This document shows, in pieces, positions 19,858 to 30,837 of a stretch of DNA of 64,000 nucleotides. The position numbers were made by a program, and so were the translations under genes. How positions within the stretch are numbered: position 1 is the stretch's first letter; each line of letters opens with the position of its first letter. Under the pieces are notes generated by a model that ran no database searches, was not told the DNA's origin, and was given only the letters and a program-made list of their open reading frames with translations. This DNA comes from Spirodela intermedia (taxonomy: Eukaryota; Streptophyta; Magnoliopsida; Alismatales; Araceae): NCBI GenBank assembly GCA_902729315.2, contig LR746279.1, forward strand, positions 2,384,501 through 2,448,500, written 5' to 3'.

Positions 19858-22005
19858 GTGAGGTCAGGAGTGGGTCAAGACTCCAGTCGATTCGATCTAG
19901 TGATTTGGGTCATCGTCTCCAAGGAGCTTGATGTCCTGAAGGTTCAAGAGGACATCGGCGTCCGATTGGGCTACTGTCGCCCCGGCGAGGGCCAGGGCCC
20001 GACCCTTCCACGGCATCTACACGACAGGGCCACCACCCTGCTGAGTGCCCTCTCCCAGAGGAGGTTCCTTCTTCTGCTGGACGATCTGTGGGAGAAACTA
20101 GACCTCGGTGCTGTAGGCGTCCCAGTCTCTCTCAGGAACGGAAGCAAGATAGTCTTCACCACACGGTCACTGAAAGTGTTCAACGAGATGGACGCTCAGC
20201 AGCGAGTCAAAGTGCCCCTTTTGAATCAGGCGAGTTCTTGGAAGCTGTTCTGCCAAAGGCTGGGAAGGGGAGAAGACCAGTGGGATCCCTCCATGAAATC
20301 TCTCGCATCGGCAGTTGCTGCAAAATGCGGTGGCCTGCCGCTCACACTCATCACCGTAGGCCGGGGTATGGCGGATGCCACCACCCGCGGCGAGTGGGAA
20401 GAGGCTCTCAAGTCGCTTAAGGGTATTCCTGCGAAGCTTGGTGACATGAAGGAGGTTCTAACTCTTCTCAAGTTCAGCTTCGACAGACTGAAAGATACAT
20501 CCGCCAGGGAGTGCCTCCTCTACTGCGCCCTCTTCCCAGAGGATCACAACATCGATATAAGTCAGCTCATTGAGTACTGTGTAGAAGAAGGGCTCTTAGA
20601 AAGGGGACGCCATCCCGACTCTATTGATAGAGCTCGTAATCGCGGGCTCATCACCGTCACGAGTCTCAAAGCTGCCTGCCTGCTAGAAGACGGGAACAAC
20701 AGAGGACGAGAGGTAAAGCTCCATGACACGGTCCGCGAGATGGCCTTGTGGATAACTAGCGGCGAAGAGGACGAAAAGAATGTCTTTTTGGTGAACTCCG
20801 GGGAGAGGTTGACCCGCGTGCGGATTCCGGAAAGATGGATGGAGTCAAGAAGGATATCGTTCATGCACAACGAGATAGGCGTGCTCCCTGAGGAGCCCAG
20901 CTGTGATAATCTGCAGACACTGTTGCTGAACAACAACCATCCTCCAAGGGAAATCCCCGGTGGGTTTTTCCAGTTCATGCCGAGACTTCTTGTTTTAGAT
21001 CTGTCGAGAACAGGAATAAGCCTTCTCCCCCCGGGAATCGGGTCGCTGGTTGAACTGCAGCAGCTCAATCTATCAGAGACTTTCCTGGGATCATTGCCCG
21101 TGGAGGTAGGGAGGTTGACGAAGCTGAGACAACTGCGTTTGGAGGACGTCTATTGTCTGAAGAGTATCCCACGCGAGGCGGTCTCGTCGCTTTCAGGGCT
21201 GCAGTCGTTGAACATTTTTAAGAGTTACTATGAGTTGAGAGGAGGATGGAAGGACGGTGGTAGCGATTGTGTGAGTGATCATGAGGGGAGACAACTCTGT
21301 CTGAAAGACTTGGACGGCTTGGGGCAACTGACGGAGCTCGGTCTTTCTATAACAGGCATGACGCATGAAGACATGCAGGCTTTCCTGGACTCTCACGGGC
21401 TGTGCGCATCTATCAGATTTCTATGCATGAAAGAGGTGGGAAGCTCGTCTTTTGATTTGTCTGCTTGTCTTCAGGTTATGAAAGGCCTGAGAACGCTTTT
21501 CATTGAGCATTCTACCCACTTGGAAGAGCTGATATTCAACACGAACCAGCCCTCGGAGTTGGAGGGTCTGACATTGTTGCAGCTTCACCGAGCAACGATA
21601 TCTTGGAAAGATAGAAACGTGTTCGTGAGGGATCTCAGCACAGGTGTCATCTTCAAAAGCCTTCTGCATCTAGAGATTTCCAAATGTGCAGCATTGGAGG
21701 ACATCACATGGATCAGAGAACTGCCATGCATCGAGATCTTCAGACTAAGCCGATGCTTGAAAATAGTAGAGCTGATAGTAGTTCAAGAGGTGATGAATGG
21801 CGACGTGGACTATGAAAAGGATTCTTTTTTTCCCAAATTAAAGGAGATTTACTTGCATAATCTTGTCAATTTAAGGAACGTCTGTAGGCATCCCTTGTCG
21901 TTTCCTTCCTTGGAAAGAGTGGTAGTATCAGACTGTCTAGCGCTGAAGAAGCTACCCTTTGGGCTCTCTAGTGCCAAGAACATCAAAGAGATCCGTGGTG
22001 AGTGA
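19858..22005 (+). pseudogene. 5'-truncated NLR with a long open frame (no CC, P-loop or start codon)
   Basis: A 715-codon open frame starts directly at RNBS-A (SRFDLVIWVIVSKELDV). Kinase-2 LLLLDDLW, RNBS-B GSKIVFTTR, CGGLPLTLITVG, CLLYCALF, KLHDTVREMALWI and a full LRR array all follow without a break. The coiled coil and P-loop are missing. The 80-base leader (19787-19866, identical to 1-80) joins straight onto NB sequence at 'gtgaggt|cagg'. The first codon of the open frame is GTG; the first in-frame ATG is residue 111 (20188), inside the NB domain. The stop comes about 15 residues before the usual WW-containing end. A recent deletion is the simplest reading. An upstream exon or a truncated decoy product cannot be excluded. 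Confidence 0.8.
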
Positions 22006-23212
22006 TGGTGGTGGAATCTATTAGAATGAGACCAGGACGTCCGATCCACATTTGCTCCTTATTTTTCCCCATTTTTTTAATATTACGATTTTCTAGGGAC
22101 ACCAGATTTTCTTGCATTTTATGTAACATCTAAGCAATTCCAAGGTGAAGCATGCAGTCATTGAATAGGAAACTATGTGGAGAACATGAGACTAAGATGA
22201 TGATCGGCTTCAAAATGTCAAATTAATCGTGAATATGATTATCCAAATAACCTTTTCTTGGCACCAAAATGTATCTAGTTACCCAACTTAGCCACTGTGT
22301 TATATGTCATATCAAATTTGATTAAGTCATTGACCCAATCAGATGAAGCCTTGGAAAGTAGGCCAAATATATATCATAATCACAACAATTCTATTGATGT
22401 GATATATAGCTGATATTTCATAACAATGTGACGTGCATTGGGTATGGTTGTGAACAAAGTTTTTATGCACACTATTTATTTAAGAATTATTTTCCCACTC
22501 AATCTGATGTATGAATAAAAATATGCTTATATTTCCATTCTATTCTTATCATACCTAAGTAATCATCAGTCATTGAAGTTCTCTTGCACTTTAGATGAAG
22601 AAGGTAGAAAGTTATTCAAAAATAGTAACATTGATCTTTAATTATTCCCATATAGTAGTGACTAAATTTGGTATACTCTATATGATTTTGGATTTAATAT
22701 GACTGCATCTTCTATGATTTCAAGCCTTCTCTCACATTAACTAACCCTTATACAAGTCTCTCAAGAATGTAGTATTGAGTATTTGTAGTTTTATTATCTT
22801 TCATGTTTCAGTGAAAAGGAGAAAATGATAAAAGTTACATTTTATGAAGAAATTAAAAATCGAAAACCTTATCCAATAAATAGAAAAAAGCAATAAAAGG
22901 TAAACTATGTAGTACAAACAATTAATCATTCAATTTTCATTAGTTATAACATCTATGAATGGTTGGTTTTGCAATTTTTGAACACCAAAAAATATGAAAT
23001 GAATTTCATTAAAATAAATAAAATCAAGCATTTCTTTTCAATATTGGATATCCCTCCCCTTTGCCTCATAACACAAAAAAATTATGCTTGACATAAACTT
23101 TTTCATAACCGTGCACAGAAAGTTTTACTGTATTATGCTGTACATGCACATTTATAAATGTTCATCTCAGTTTCATAACCTATTGACAGATATGATAAAT
23201 AGTTGATGCAGT

Positions 23213-23277
<65 letters not shown>

Positions 23278-24688
23278 TCCTTCACCACAAACTCTCTAAA
23301 ACCTTACACTAAATTTTAGTCTTATATTATTAACTTTTAAATTTCTACCACCAAAATATTTATTTAAATTTTAATACTATTTATGCAAAACATAAAAAGA
23401 TCAAGAAAACTTCACAAGAAAAAATGTATACTACTTTAAGTAGATAATAGAGGCTGCATTGGTATTTCACTCTATGAAAATGTAGATCATTTTAAGAAAT
23501 ATTATTATCCTAGACTAGTTTCACTGCTAAAAAATGGTAACTGATATTTGTATTGGTTTCAAGGTAAGCTTGATTACATATCAACTGTAGAGATGAGCTA
23601 GTTTTCTATTTATTTTTAGCATTTTCTATATATTTTTACTTATTTCTATTAATTTCTAACATAATGGGTTGACCAAGTCAAACATGAATTGACATAGAAG
23701 GTATTGGATCAACACATACCGATTTGGGCCAAGATAGATAGTCTTAAGTCAACATAGTATGTTATTTAATTAGCTATCAACCATCTGAATGTTCTTACCT
23801 TTGATTTTCACTATTCTATTTTAGATATTTATCACATAAAATCATGGGATCAGAATGTCTCTCACTTGATAAATTCACTAGTCTATCATGTCATGATGGA
23901 CACTAAGGTACTAGCATAGTATATCTCTCAAATGATTGAATTTTTTGTGTTTTCCGAATGTAATCAGATGGCTATCATTCTGATTTCAATGTTCTATTAT
24001 TGCGTCTTTGATCTGTACCATTTACATACATGATAGCTATTTAATAATGGTAGAATTTTTCCCTGCTCAATCATATTAATAATGGTAGCTACCATATTTT
24101 GGAAGAGTGATTGCGAACGAAATTTTCATCCAACGTGTTTAGACTGATATGGTTTTTAATTAGCTGTGTTGATTTTCACATGTAGTTACTAAATTATAAC
24201 TTTTTTTGTGCTGTCAGTCTGTCAAATAAGAAAATTTATACTTGTCCACAAAGTTGTACCGAATTCTTTCTCAACTCAATCTACCATCTGAGGCTAAAGA
24301 AAAATTCTGAATCGTCTTGATCACTGTTATCGCGACATTAAAAATATAACTTGTTATCCTCTCGCCCCCTCTCTGGCCATTCAACTTGCTTCTGTTGTTG
24401 ACAGCGCAGTACAAGGAGATATTCTTGAAGGTGGAACGTTAACCTAAATATTTTCATTTGGAACCAAAAGTTCTGATCCGAAGGTTACCAGGATATTCTC
24501 TGGTTTGTTAAAATCTTATGGAAGGCACAGTATATTATTATATTTCCCTTATATTAATGGCTCAGGGCTTTAAGATAAACGATAACTTATTACTGTTAAC
24601 ACCGTTGTCGTTAGTTCCTTAATTCTCATTATTTTTTGGGTGACTAGTATGGATGCTGCTGAACCTGTTGGCCCAAATCTCTTCCAAA
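22006..24688. other. AT-rich intergenic DNA with a CT/CA microsatellite
   Basis: No gene, RNA or recognisable element. A compound microsatellite, (CT)n followed by (CA)n, occupies about 23216-23278. Homopolymer-rich AT sequence makes up the rest. Confidence 0.6.
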
Positions 24689-24699
24689 TTACCACCACA

Positions 24700-25005
24700 C
24701 TAGAAGGGGCTGCTGCATCACCGGATGGGAGGCCTCTGAGGCGACGGCAACGACGGGGGCAGCGGTAGCGGCACTGTCTCCGGCTTCTTCTCCACGTCGG
24801 GCTCCCGAGGGAAACCCCCGTCGTCGCCCCTGCGGAGCCTCTGGAGGAAGTTCCCCCCCTATATTGATGTCAGTCTTCTTCCTCCTCTCCAAGGTAGCCA
24901 TCCTCGTCGTCCCAGACAACGGAGATGGCCTCGCTGCGGAGAAAATGATCCAGCACACTCCCGAAGCCCTCGTCGGCGTCGCCCTCCACCGGCTGCAACA
25001 GAGAG
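24700..25005 (-). pseudogene. CFIm68/CPSF6-like pseudogene 3 (5' fragment, minus strand)
   Basis: The reverse complement follows the start of the intact gene: 'gaggacgac' region, 'gagggcttcggg', 'gcagcgaggccatctccg', 'accttggagaggagga', a shortened link to 'aacttcctccag.ggctccgcaggggcgacgac', then the proline-rich start. It is broken by stops and ends near 24700. This is the only CFIm68-like copy in the window on the minus strand. Confidence 0.75.
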
Positions 25006-25024
25006 ATGCAATGAAGAAATGCTT

Positions 25025-25340
25025 TCCAAGGGTGAAGTCAGCAGTGGGCTTCTACCCGACGGACTTTGAGGTGCCAGCTAGAAAATGGCTAACAAACACC
25101 TTGGCTATGCAACTCTTCCGGCTCTTAAGCCTTGGCAGGAAAGTTAACCATTGCTCTCTTTCTCTCTCTCCGATCCCGTCCTTCCTGCGTAGAGATTATC
25201 AGCATGAAATTGCTTCCTTGCTTGTTTAGGATTCTTCGGGATCATTGGGATCTACGGCATGAGATCCTCTAGAAGGCGATCAACGACGAGCTCCTCCAGA
25301 GGGGATCCGGCCGATTTGGTCCGGTGATCCGGGTCACCGT
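25025..25340 (+). pseudogene. NLR 5' leader and P-loop fragment (plus strand)
   Basis: It carries the plus-strand NLR leader ('gtgaagtcagcagtgggctt...'), a CT tract, an N-terminal scrap ('tatcagcatgaaattgcttccttgc'), then IIGIYGM and a frameshifted P-loop and 'NDELLQRGSGRF' region, ending at 'gggtcaccgtg'. At about 25340 it abuts a minus-strand NLR pseudogene tail to tail, a rearrangement junction. Confidence 0.7.
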
Positions 25341-27009
25341 GAGAGTTTGATTGACGCACGCAGTGTGTGAGAGTTCAGTAAAGTCTGCATCTCTTCAAGC
25401 GTCACGCCTCTTACAGAAAGACCGAGCTCCGACAGCTGCCGCATGTCCAGATCTTTCAGACAGACTTGGATCCCATTAGGATCACTCACACAACCGCTAG
25501 CAGCGTCCTTCCATCCTCCTCTCAACTCATAGTAACTTCCAAACATGTTCAACGACTGCAGCGCTGAAAGTGAGGAGATCGCCTCGCGTGGGATACTCTT
25601 CAGTCTAGAGACAGGCTCCAAACTCAGTTGTCTCAGCTTCGTCAACCTCCCTATTTCCATGGGTAATGATTCCAGTGACGCAGTTCATCCAGTGACGCGA
25701 TTCCCGGCGGAGAAGTCTGATTTCCGCCTCCGTCCATCTTTCCGGCGTCGGCACGTGCCTAAACTGCTCCCCTGAGTTCACCAAGAAGACATTCCCCTTC
25801 TCGTCGCCTTCGCCGCTGGTTATCCACAAGGCCATCTCACGGACCGTGTCATAGAACTTCGCCTGTCTTTGTTTGATGTTCCCGACTTCTAGCAGGCAGG
25901 TAGCTTTGAGACTGTTGATGACCAGGTGGCCGCGATTACGAGCTCTATGAATGGAGTCAGGATAGCGTCCTTTATCTAAAAGCCTCACGCCAGCCCAGTA
26001 CTCAATGAGGTCGTTTATATCAATGTTGTGATCCTCTGGGAAGAGGACGCCGTAAAGAAGGCACTCCCTGGTGGATGTATCTTTCAATCTTTCAAAACTG
26101 AACTTGAGAAGAGTTTGAACCTCTTCCATGTCTCCGAGCTCTGCGGGTATGTTCTTTAGCGCCATGAGAGCCTCTTTCCACGCGCCAGGGGTGGTGGCAT
26201 CCGCCATGGCCCGGCCTACGGTGATGAGAGTCATCGGCAGGCCTCCGCATTGTTTATAAACGGCTTCTGCGAGAGTTTTCAAAAATAGATCCCACTGGTC
26301 TTCTTCCCTTCCCAGCTTTTGGCAGAAGAGCGTCCATCCTGCTGCAAACTTTCAATGACCGTGTTGTGAAGACAATCTTGCTTCCGTGGCTGAGCGACGA
26401 GGAGGAGGAGGAGGAGGAGGAGGAGGAGAAGGGGACGCCCACCGTGCCGAGGTCTAGCGTCTCCCACAGGTCGTCCAGCAACAGAAGGAAGTTCCTCTGG
26501 GAGAGGACCCTGAGTAGGGTGCTGGCCCTGTTGGGTGGCTGCCTTGGAAGGGTCGGGCCCTGGCCCTCTCCGGGACCAGAGTAGCCCAACCGGGCAGCGA
26601 TTTCCTCTTGAATCTTCAGGACATCAAGCTCCTTGGAGACGGTGACGCAAATAACCAGATTGAATCGGCCAGGTCCCCTATGCAAGAGCTCGTCGTTAAT
26701 CGCCTTCAAGGGGGTGGTCTTCCCTATTCCCCCCATGCCGTATATCCCGATGATTCCCCCTGCGTCGTCCTCCAGGAGACGGAGGATCTCTGACAACGTG
26801 TCCTCCTTATATACCATCGAGATTGAAGAGCCCGGCAGCGGAACCACCGCGGGCGGCAGCGCCTGGATGAAGAGGGGGAGATTGTTCTTTTGGGTCTTCA
26901 GCCTCTGGACTTCTTTCAGACGGTCGGCAGCTTCACAACGGAGCCGTTAGGAGGATCGCAAAAAAGAGCCTTCAGATGATGCCTCCCTCAGCTCGAAGGA
27001 AACCTGGAA
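25341..27009 (-). pseudogene. Frameshifted NLR pseudogene
   Basis: The minus strand reads a CC remnant, then EDTLSEILRLLEDDAGGIIG, P-loop GMGGIGKTTPLKAI, kinase-2 LLLLDDLWETLDL, and RNBS-B HGSKIVFTTRSLKVC. A deletion of about 25 codons shifts the frame after MDA. The next frame carries GGLPMTLITVGRAMA, CLLYGVLFPEDHNI and FYDTVREMALWI (the LHD histidine is replaced, KFYD). A second deletion removes the first LRRs, and a third frame carries LTKLRQLSLEPVSRLKSIPR to the end. An in-frame GAG/CTC trinucleotide expansion (about 26398-26433) adds a serine run before RNBS-B. The gene is dead. At 27009 it is fused to an RRM-coding scrap of the CFIm68-like gene. Confidence 0.85.
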
Positions 27010-27115
27010 GTTAAAGTTCTTTGATGAGAGGGCAAGTAGCAACTGTAAGACCGAAGCATCATCTTCGTGTCAGGTTCTCCATATAGAGCTTATTATTCAA
27101 TGGCTATTTGCTTTA
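27010..27115 (+). pseudogene. CFIm68-like RRM scrap and its attached tail
   Basis: 'gttaaagttctttgatgagagggcaagt' corresponds to VKELKFFDERAS of the intact RRM. The next 85 bases ('agcaactgtaagaccgaagc...') are not CFIm68 but match 2360-2440. This marks the left edge of unit B, homologous to unit A from about 2331. Confidence 0.75.
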
Positions 27116-27194
27116 CCAATGGAATTGCCTAGATGTTACATAAGATGCATGAAAATCGTAATATTACTACTATGGGGAAAAATAGGAGCTAAAC

Positions 27195-27405
27195 CATGGT
27201 CTCACTCTAATCCATTCCACCATTCTTGTTCAGCAAGGATCAGTCTGATGTTCTTGGCACTATGGTGCCCAAAGGGTAGCTTCTTCAGCTCTGGACATTC
27301 AGATACTCGGACCATCTCCAAGCAAGGAAACAACAAGGGATGCTTATATATGCTCCTCAAATTTGGCAGATGCAGTTGCCCGGAAATGTAGAGCAGCCGC
27401 AATTA
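27195..27405 (-). pseudogene. Duplicated NLR 3'-terminal LRR fragment (unit B)
   Basis: Almost identical to 2455-2690: SIYKHPLLFPCLEMVRVSE, then CPELKKLPFGHHSAKNI and QEWWNGLE followed by a stop. It lies just past the stop of the unit B NLR. Its presence in both units shows it was part of the duplicated block. Confidence 0.8.
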
Positions 27406-27433
27406 TACAAGCATAAACATTTATGTTGCATTT

Positions 27434-30283
27434 CTACATTGGTTGAAAATAAGGGGTAAACTTGGATCGGACGTCTTCATGCTCCCACTCTAATCCATTC
27501 CACCATTCTTGTTTACCGAAGATGCGTTGGATGTTCTTGGCAGTAGAGAGCCCAAAGGGCAGCTTCTTCAGCTCTCGACAGTAGATTACATGGACTTCCT
27601 CCAAGGAAGGGAGCAACAACGGATGCCTACATATGCTCCTCAAATTCGGAAGATCATGCAACGAAATCCGTTTTAATTTAGGGAAGAAAGAATCATTTTG
27701 ATAATCCACGTTGTCCACCGTCACCTCTTCGACTACTATCACCTCTTCTATTCTCGAACATCCATATAGTTTTAAGGTCTCAATGCAGGGCAGTTGTCTG
27801 ATCCACGTTATGTCCTCCAATGCTTCACATTTGGTAATCGACAATTTCCGAAGGTTTTTGAAGATGGCAGCTGTGGTGGGCCCCCTCACAAACACGTTGC
27901 CATCTTTCCAAGAGATCGTTGCTCGGGGAAGTGTACCCAATCCCAGTTCCTCCAGCTCCGAGAAATGGCTGGTGTTAAAGACGAGCTCTTCCAAGTCGGT
28001 AGAATCCGAAATCTCAAGCCTTCTCAGGGCTTTCATGAATCCCAAATCAACAGACGAGAGTCGAACCTGTTGAAGCTGTAGAAGTCTGATCGACGCAGAC
28101 AGTCTCTGAGAGTTCAGTACAGCCTGCATGTCTTCATGCGTCATGCCTGTTATAGAAATACCGAGCTCCGTCAGGTTCCTCATGCCGTCCTCCAAGTCTT
28201 TCAGACAGAGTTGTCTCCCCTCATGGTCAATCACACCATCGCTACCACCGCCCTCCCCTCCTGCTCTAAGCTCATAGTTACTCCTAAAAATGTTCAACGA
28301 CTGCAGCCTTTCAAGCGATGAGACCGCCTCGCGTGGGATACTCTTAAGAGTCCAGGTTCCCTCCAAACGCACATGTCTCAGCTTCGTCAAATTCCTGACC
28401 TCCATGGGTAATGATTCCAGGGGAGTCCATGATAGATTGAGATACCGCAGTTCTACCAGTGACCCGATTTCCGGGGGGAGAACCCTTATTTCCGTCGCCG
28501 ACAGATCTAAAACACGAAGGCTCGGCATGAACTGGAAAAACCCACCGGGGATTTCCTCCAGATGAGGTCTGTTGTGGTTCAGCAACAGCGTCTGCAGATT
28601 GGGGCAACGAGGCTCCTCAGGGAGCAGGCGTATCTCATTATACATGAGAGATATCCTTCTCGCCTCCGTCCATCTTTCCGGCGTCGGCACGTGCCTCAAC
28701 TGCTCCCCGGAGTTCACCAAGAAGACATTCCCTCTCTCGTCGCCTTCGCCGCTGGTTATCCACAACGCCATCTCCCGGACCGTGTCATGGAGCTTCACGT
28801 GTCTTCCTTTGTCCTCCCCGTCTTCTAGCAGGCAGGCAGCCTTGAGAGTGGTGATGACAACGAGGCCGCGGTACCGAGCTCTCTCAATGGGGTCGGGATG
28901 GCGTCCCCTATCTAAGAGCCCTTCGCCCACCCAGTAATCAATGAGCTCGCTTATAAGGATGTTGTGATCCTCTGAGAAGAGGGCGGAGTAGAGAAGGCAC
29001 TCCTTGGCGGATGTATCTTTCAATCTGTCGAAACTGAACTCGAGAAGAATTAGAACCTCTTTCATGTCTCCGAGCTCCACGGGTATGCCCTTCAGCGCCA
29101 TGAGAGCCTCTTTCCACTCGCCATGGGTGGTGGCATCCGCCATGGCACGGCCTACGGTGATGAGGGTGATCGGAAGGCCTCCGCATTTTTGACAAACGGC
29201 TTCTGCGAGAGACCTTATAGAGAGATCATTCCACTGGTCTTCTCCTTTTCCTATCTTTTGGCAGAAGAGCGTCCAAGAGCTCTTTCGATTTAAGAGGGGC
29301 ACCTTAACTTTGCTCTGAGCATCCATATCGATGCACACTTTCAGTGAGCGTGTGGTGAAGACGATCTTGCTTCCGTTCCTGAGAGAGGAGAAGGGGACGC
29401 CTACAGCGCCGAGATCTAGTTTCTCCCACAGGTCGTCCAGTAGCAGAAGGAAATTCGTCTTGGAGAGGGCGCTCAGTAGGGTGTTGACCCTGTCGGTTGG
29501 ATGCTCTGGGAGGGTCTGGCCCTGGCCTTTTCCGGGGCGAGAGTAGCCCAGCCGGACGGCGATGTCCTCTTGAACCTTCCGGACATCAAGCTCCTTGGAG
29601 ACGGTGACCCAAATCACCAGATCGAAACCGCCGGATCCCCTCTGGAGGAACTCGTTGTTGATCGCCTTCAAGAGGGTCGTCTTCCCAATTCCTCCCAAGC
29701 CGTAGATCCCGATGACTGGAGCTTCATTGTCTTCCAGGAGGCTGCGGATCTCCGACAACGTCTTCTCCGCGTCCACGATGGAGGCCGAAGAGATCGGCTG
29801 CGGAACCACCGCGGGCGGCGGCGCCGCGATGAGTCGGGGGAGGAGATTGCCCCTCTGGGTCTTCAGCCTCTGGACTTCTTTCAGGCACTCGCCAGCTTCA
29901 CAACCGAGCTTATAGGAGGATCGCCAAGAAGAGCCCTCAGGGGAGGCCCCCCTCTGCTGGAAGGAAACCCGGAAAACGGCCGCCCTGGACTCGATCTCCT
30001 GCACCTTCCTGAGCCAAGCCTGGACCTGGCGGGTCGGCCCCATGTCCTCAAGCTCCCCTTGCTTGATCTCCTCTTCTAGATCTGCTCTTACAAGGATCAG
30101 ATCTGTTATCTCCCTGTCCAGCTCCTCCGCTCTGGAGTCCAGCAGAATGAGACTGACGATTCCACCGGCGGCCAGATTCCACACCCAGGAGACGGCTTCC
30201 CCCGTGCTGCTCTGCAGGAAATTTTGCATACCCTGCGATAACAGATCCCAGAAGAATCCCAGAAAAACAAGGAAGGGATTCAT
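27434..30283 (-). CDS. CC-NB-LRR disease-resistance protein, RPS2/RPS5-like (unit B)
   Basis: Single-exon, 949-residue coiled-coil NLR immune receptor. It starts at MNPFLVFLGFFWDLLSQ, the first in-frame ATG. The order is non-EDVID CC, P-loop GLGGIGKTTLL, FDLVIWVTVSKE, kinase-2 LLLLDDLW, GSKIVFTTR, CGGLPITLITVG, CLLYSALFSEDH, KLHDTVREMALWI, then about 12 LRRs and the RPS2-type ending KKLPFG...QEWWNGLEWEHED. It is nearly identical to the unit A NLR up to the LRRs. It differs in the LRR domain, including about eight residues fewer near QVRLSSVDLGFMKALRRLE. All catalytic motifs look sound. It diverges from the CFIm68-like pseudogene at 30838 across about 550 bp. Confidence 0.92.
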   Translation of the reverse strand: MNPFLVFLGFFWDLLSQGMQNFLQSSTGEAVSWVWNLAAGGIVSLILLDSRAEELDREITDLILVRADLEEEIKQGELEDMGPTRQVQAWLRKVQEIESRAAVFRVSFQQRGASPEGSSWRSSYKLGCEAGECLKEVQRLKTQRGNLLPRLIAAPPPAVVPQPISSASIVDAEKTLSEIRSLLEDNEAPVIGIYGLGGIGKTTLLKAINNEFLQRGSGGFDLVIWVTVSKELDVRKVQEDIAVRLGYSRPGKGQGQTLPEHPTDRVNTLLSALSKTNFLLLLDDLWEKLDLGAVGVPFSSLRNGSKIVFTTRSLKVCIDMDAQSKVKVPLLNRKSSWTLFCQKIGKGEDQWNDLSIRSLAEAVCQKCGGLPITLITVGRAMADATTHGEWKEALMALKGIPVELGDMKEVLILLEFSFDRLKDTSAKECLLYSALFSEDHNILISELIDYWVGEGLLDRGRHPDPIERARYRGLVVITTLKAACLLEDGEDKGRHVKLHDTVREMALWITSGEGDERGNVFLVNSGEQLRHVPTPERWTEARRISLMYNEIRLLPEEPRCPNLQTLLLNHNRPHLEEIPGGFFQFMPSLRVLDLSATEIRVLPPEIGSLVELRYLNLSWTPLESLPMEVRNLTKLRHVRLEGTWTLKSIPREAVSSLERLQSLNIFRSNYELRAGGEGGGSDGVIDHEGRQLCLKDLEDGMRNLTELGISITGMTHEDMQAVLNSQRLSASIRLLQLQQVRLSSVDLGFMKALRRLEISDSTDLEELVFNTSHFSELEELGLGTLPRATISWKDGNVFVRGPTTAAIFKNLRKLSITKCEALEDITWIRQLPCIETLKLYGCSRIEEVIVVEEVTVDNVDYQNDSFFPKLKRISLHDLPNLRSICRHPLLLPSLEEVHVIYCRELKKLPFGLSTAKNIQRIFGKQEWWNGLEWEHEDVRSKFTPYFQPM

Positions 30284-30837
30284 GCCGGCAATCCCTACCC
30301 AGTGAGGAAGGAAGGGATCGCGTAGAGCCGCACTGCTCACCGAACAGCTGGAAAGATAAGATAAGATGGATGAGGAGTCGTGGAGCTCAGAAGATGTAAT
30401 TTTGTTTCTTGGGGTCACCGCATGGGATCCTCATCTGAATATCTTCCACCGTCTTCTGCCGATTCTCCCTCATTGACTTAAACTGTTCAGCCCCTGTGAG
30501 ATCATTTTCTTCCGATCAAGTGTTGGCTTCTGGTATATTTGAACCATCAATCTCAGCCGTTCATTCAGGTGAAATCGGGCGATAGGGATCGATAGACCTT
30601 CGATGACGATGGGGATCGGGAGGAGAGAGGGGCTCCGGGCGGACCCCCTCACTCTCTCTCTCTCTATCTCTCTCGCTACAAGAGAAAGGCGTGGAGAGAG
30701 AGAAAGAGAGAGGAGGTGGTCTTCAACCTTCCTTCGTACTTCCAGAGGGTTAGGTTTCTGGGAAGTTCAAAAGAAATCGCCGGGGGGGGGGTGGTTTATT
30801 TCTTCCTCACATCTCTCTAGTCCGGCGCGAGATTTCT

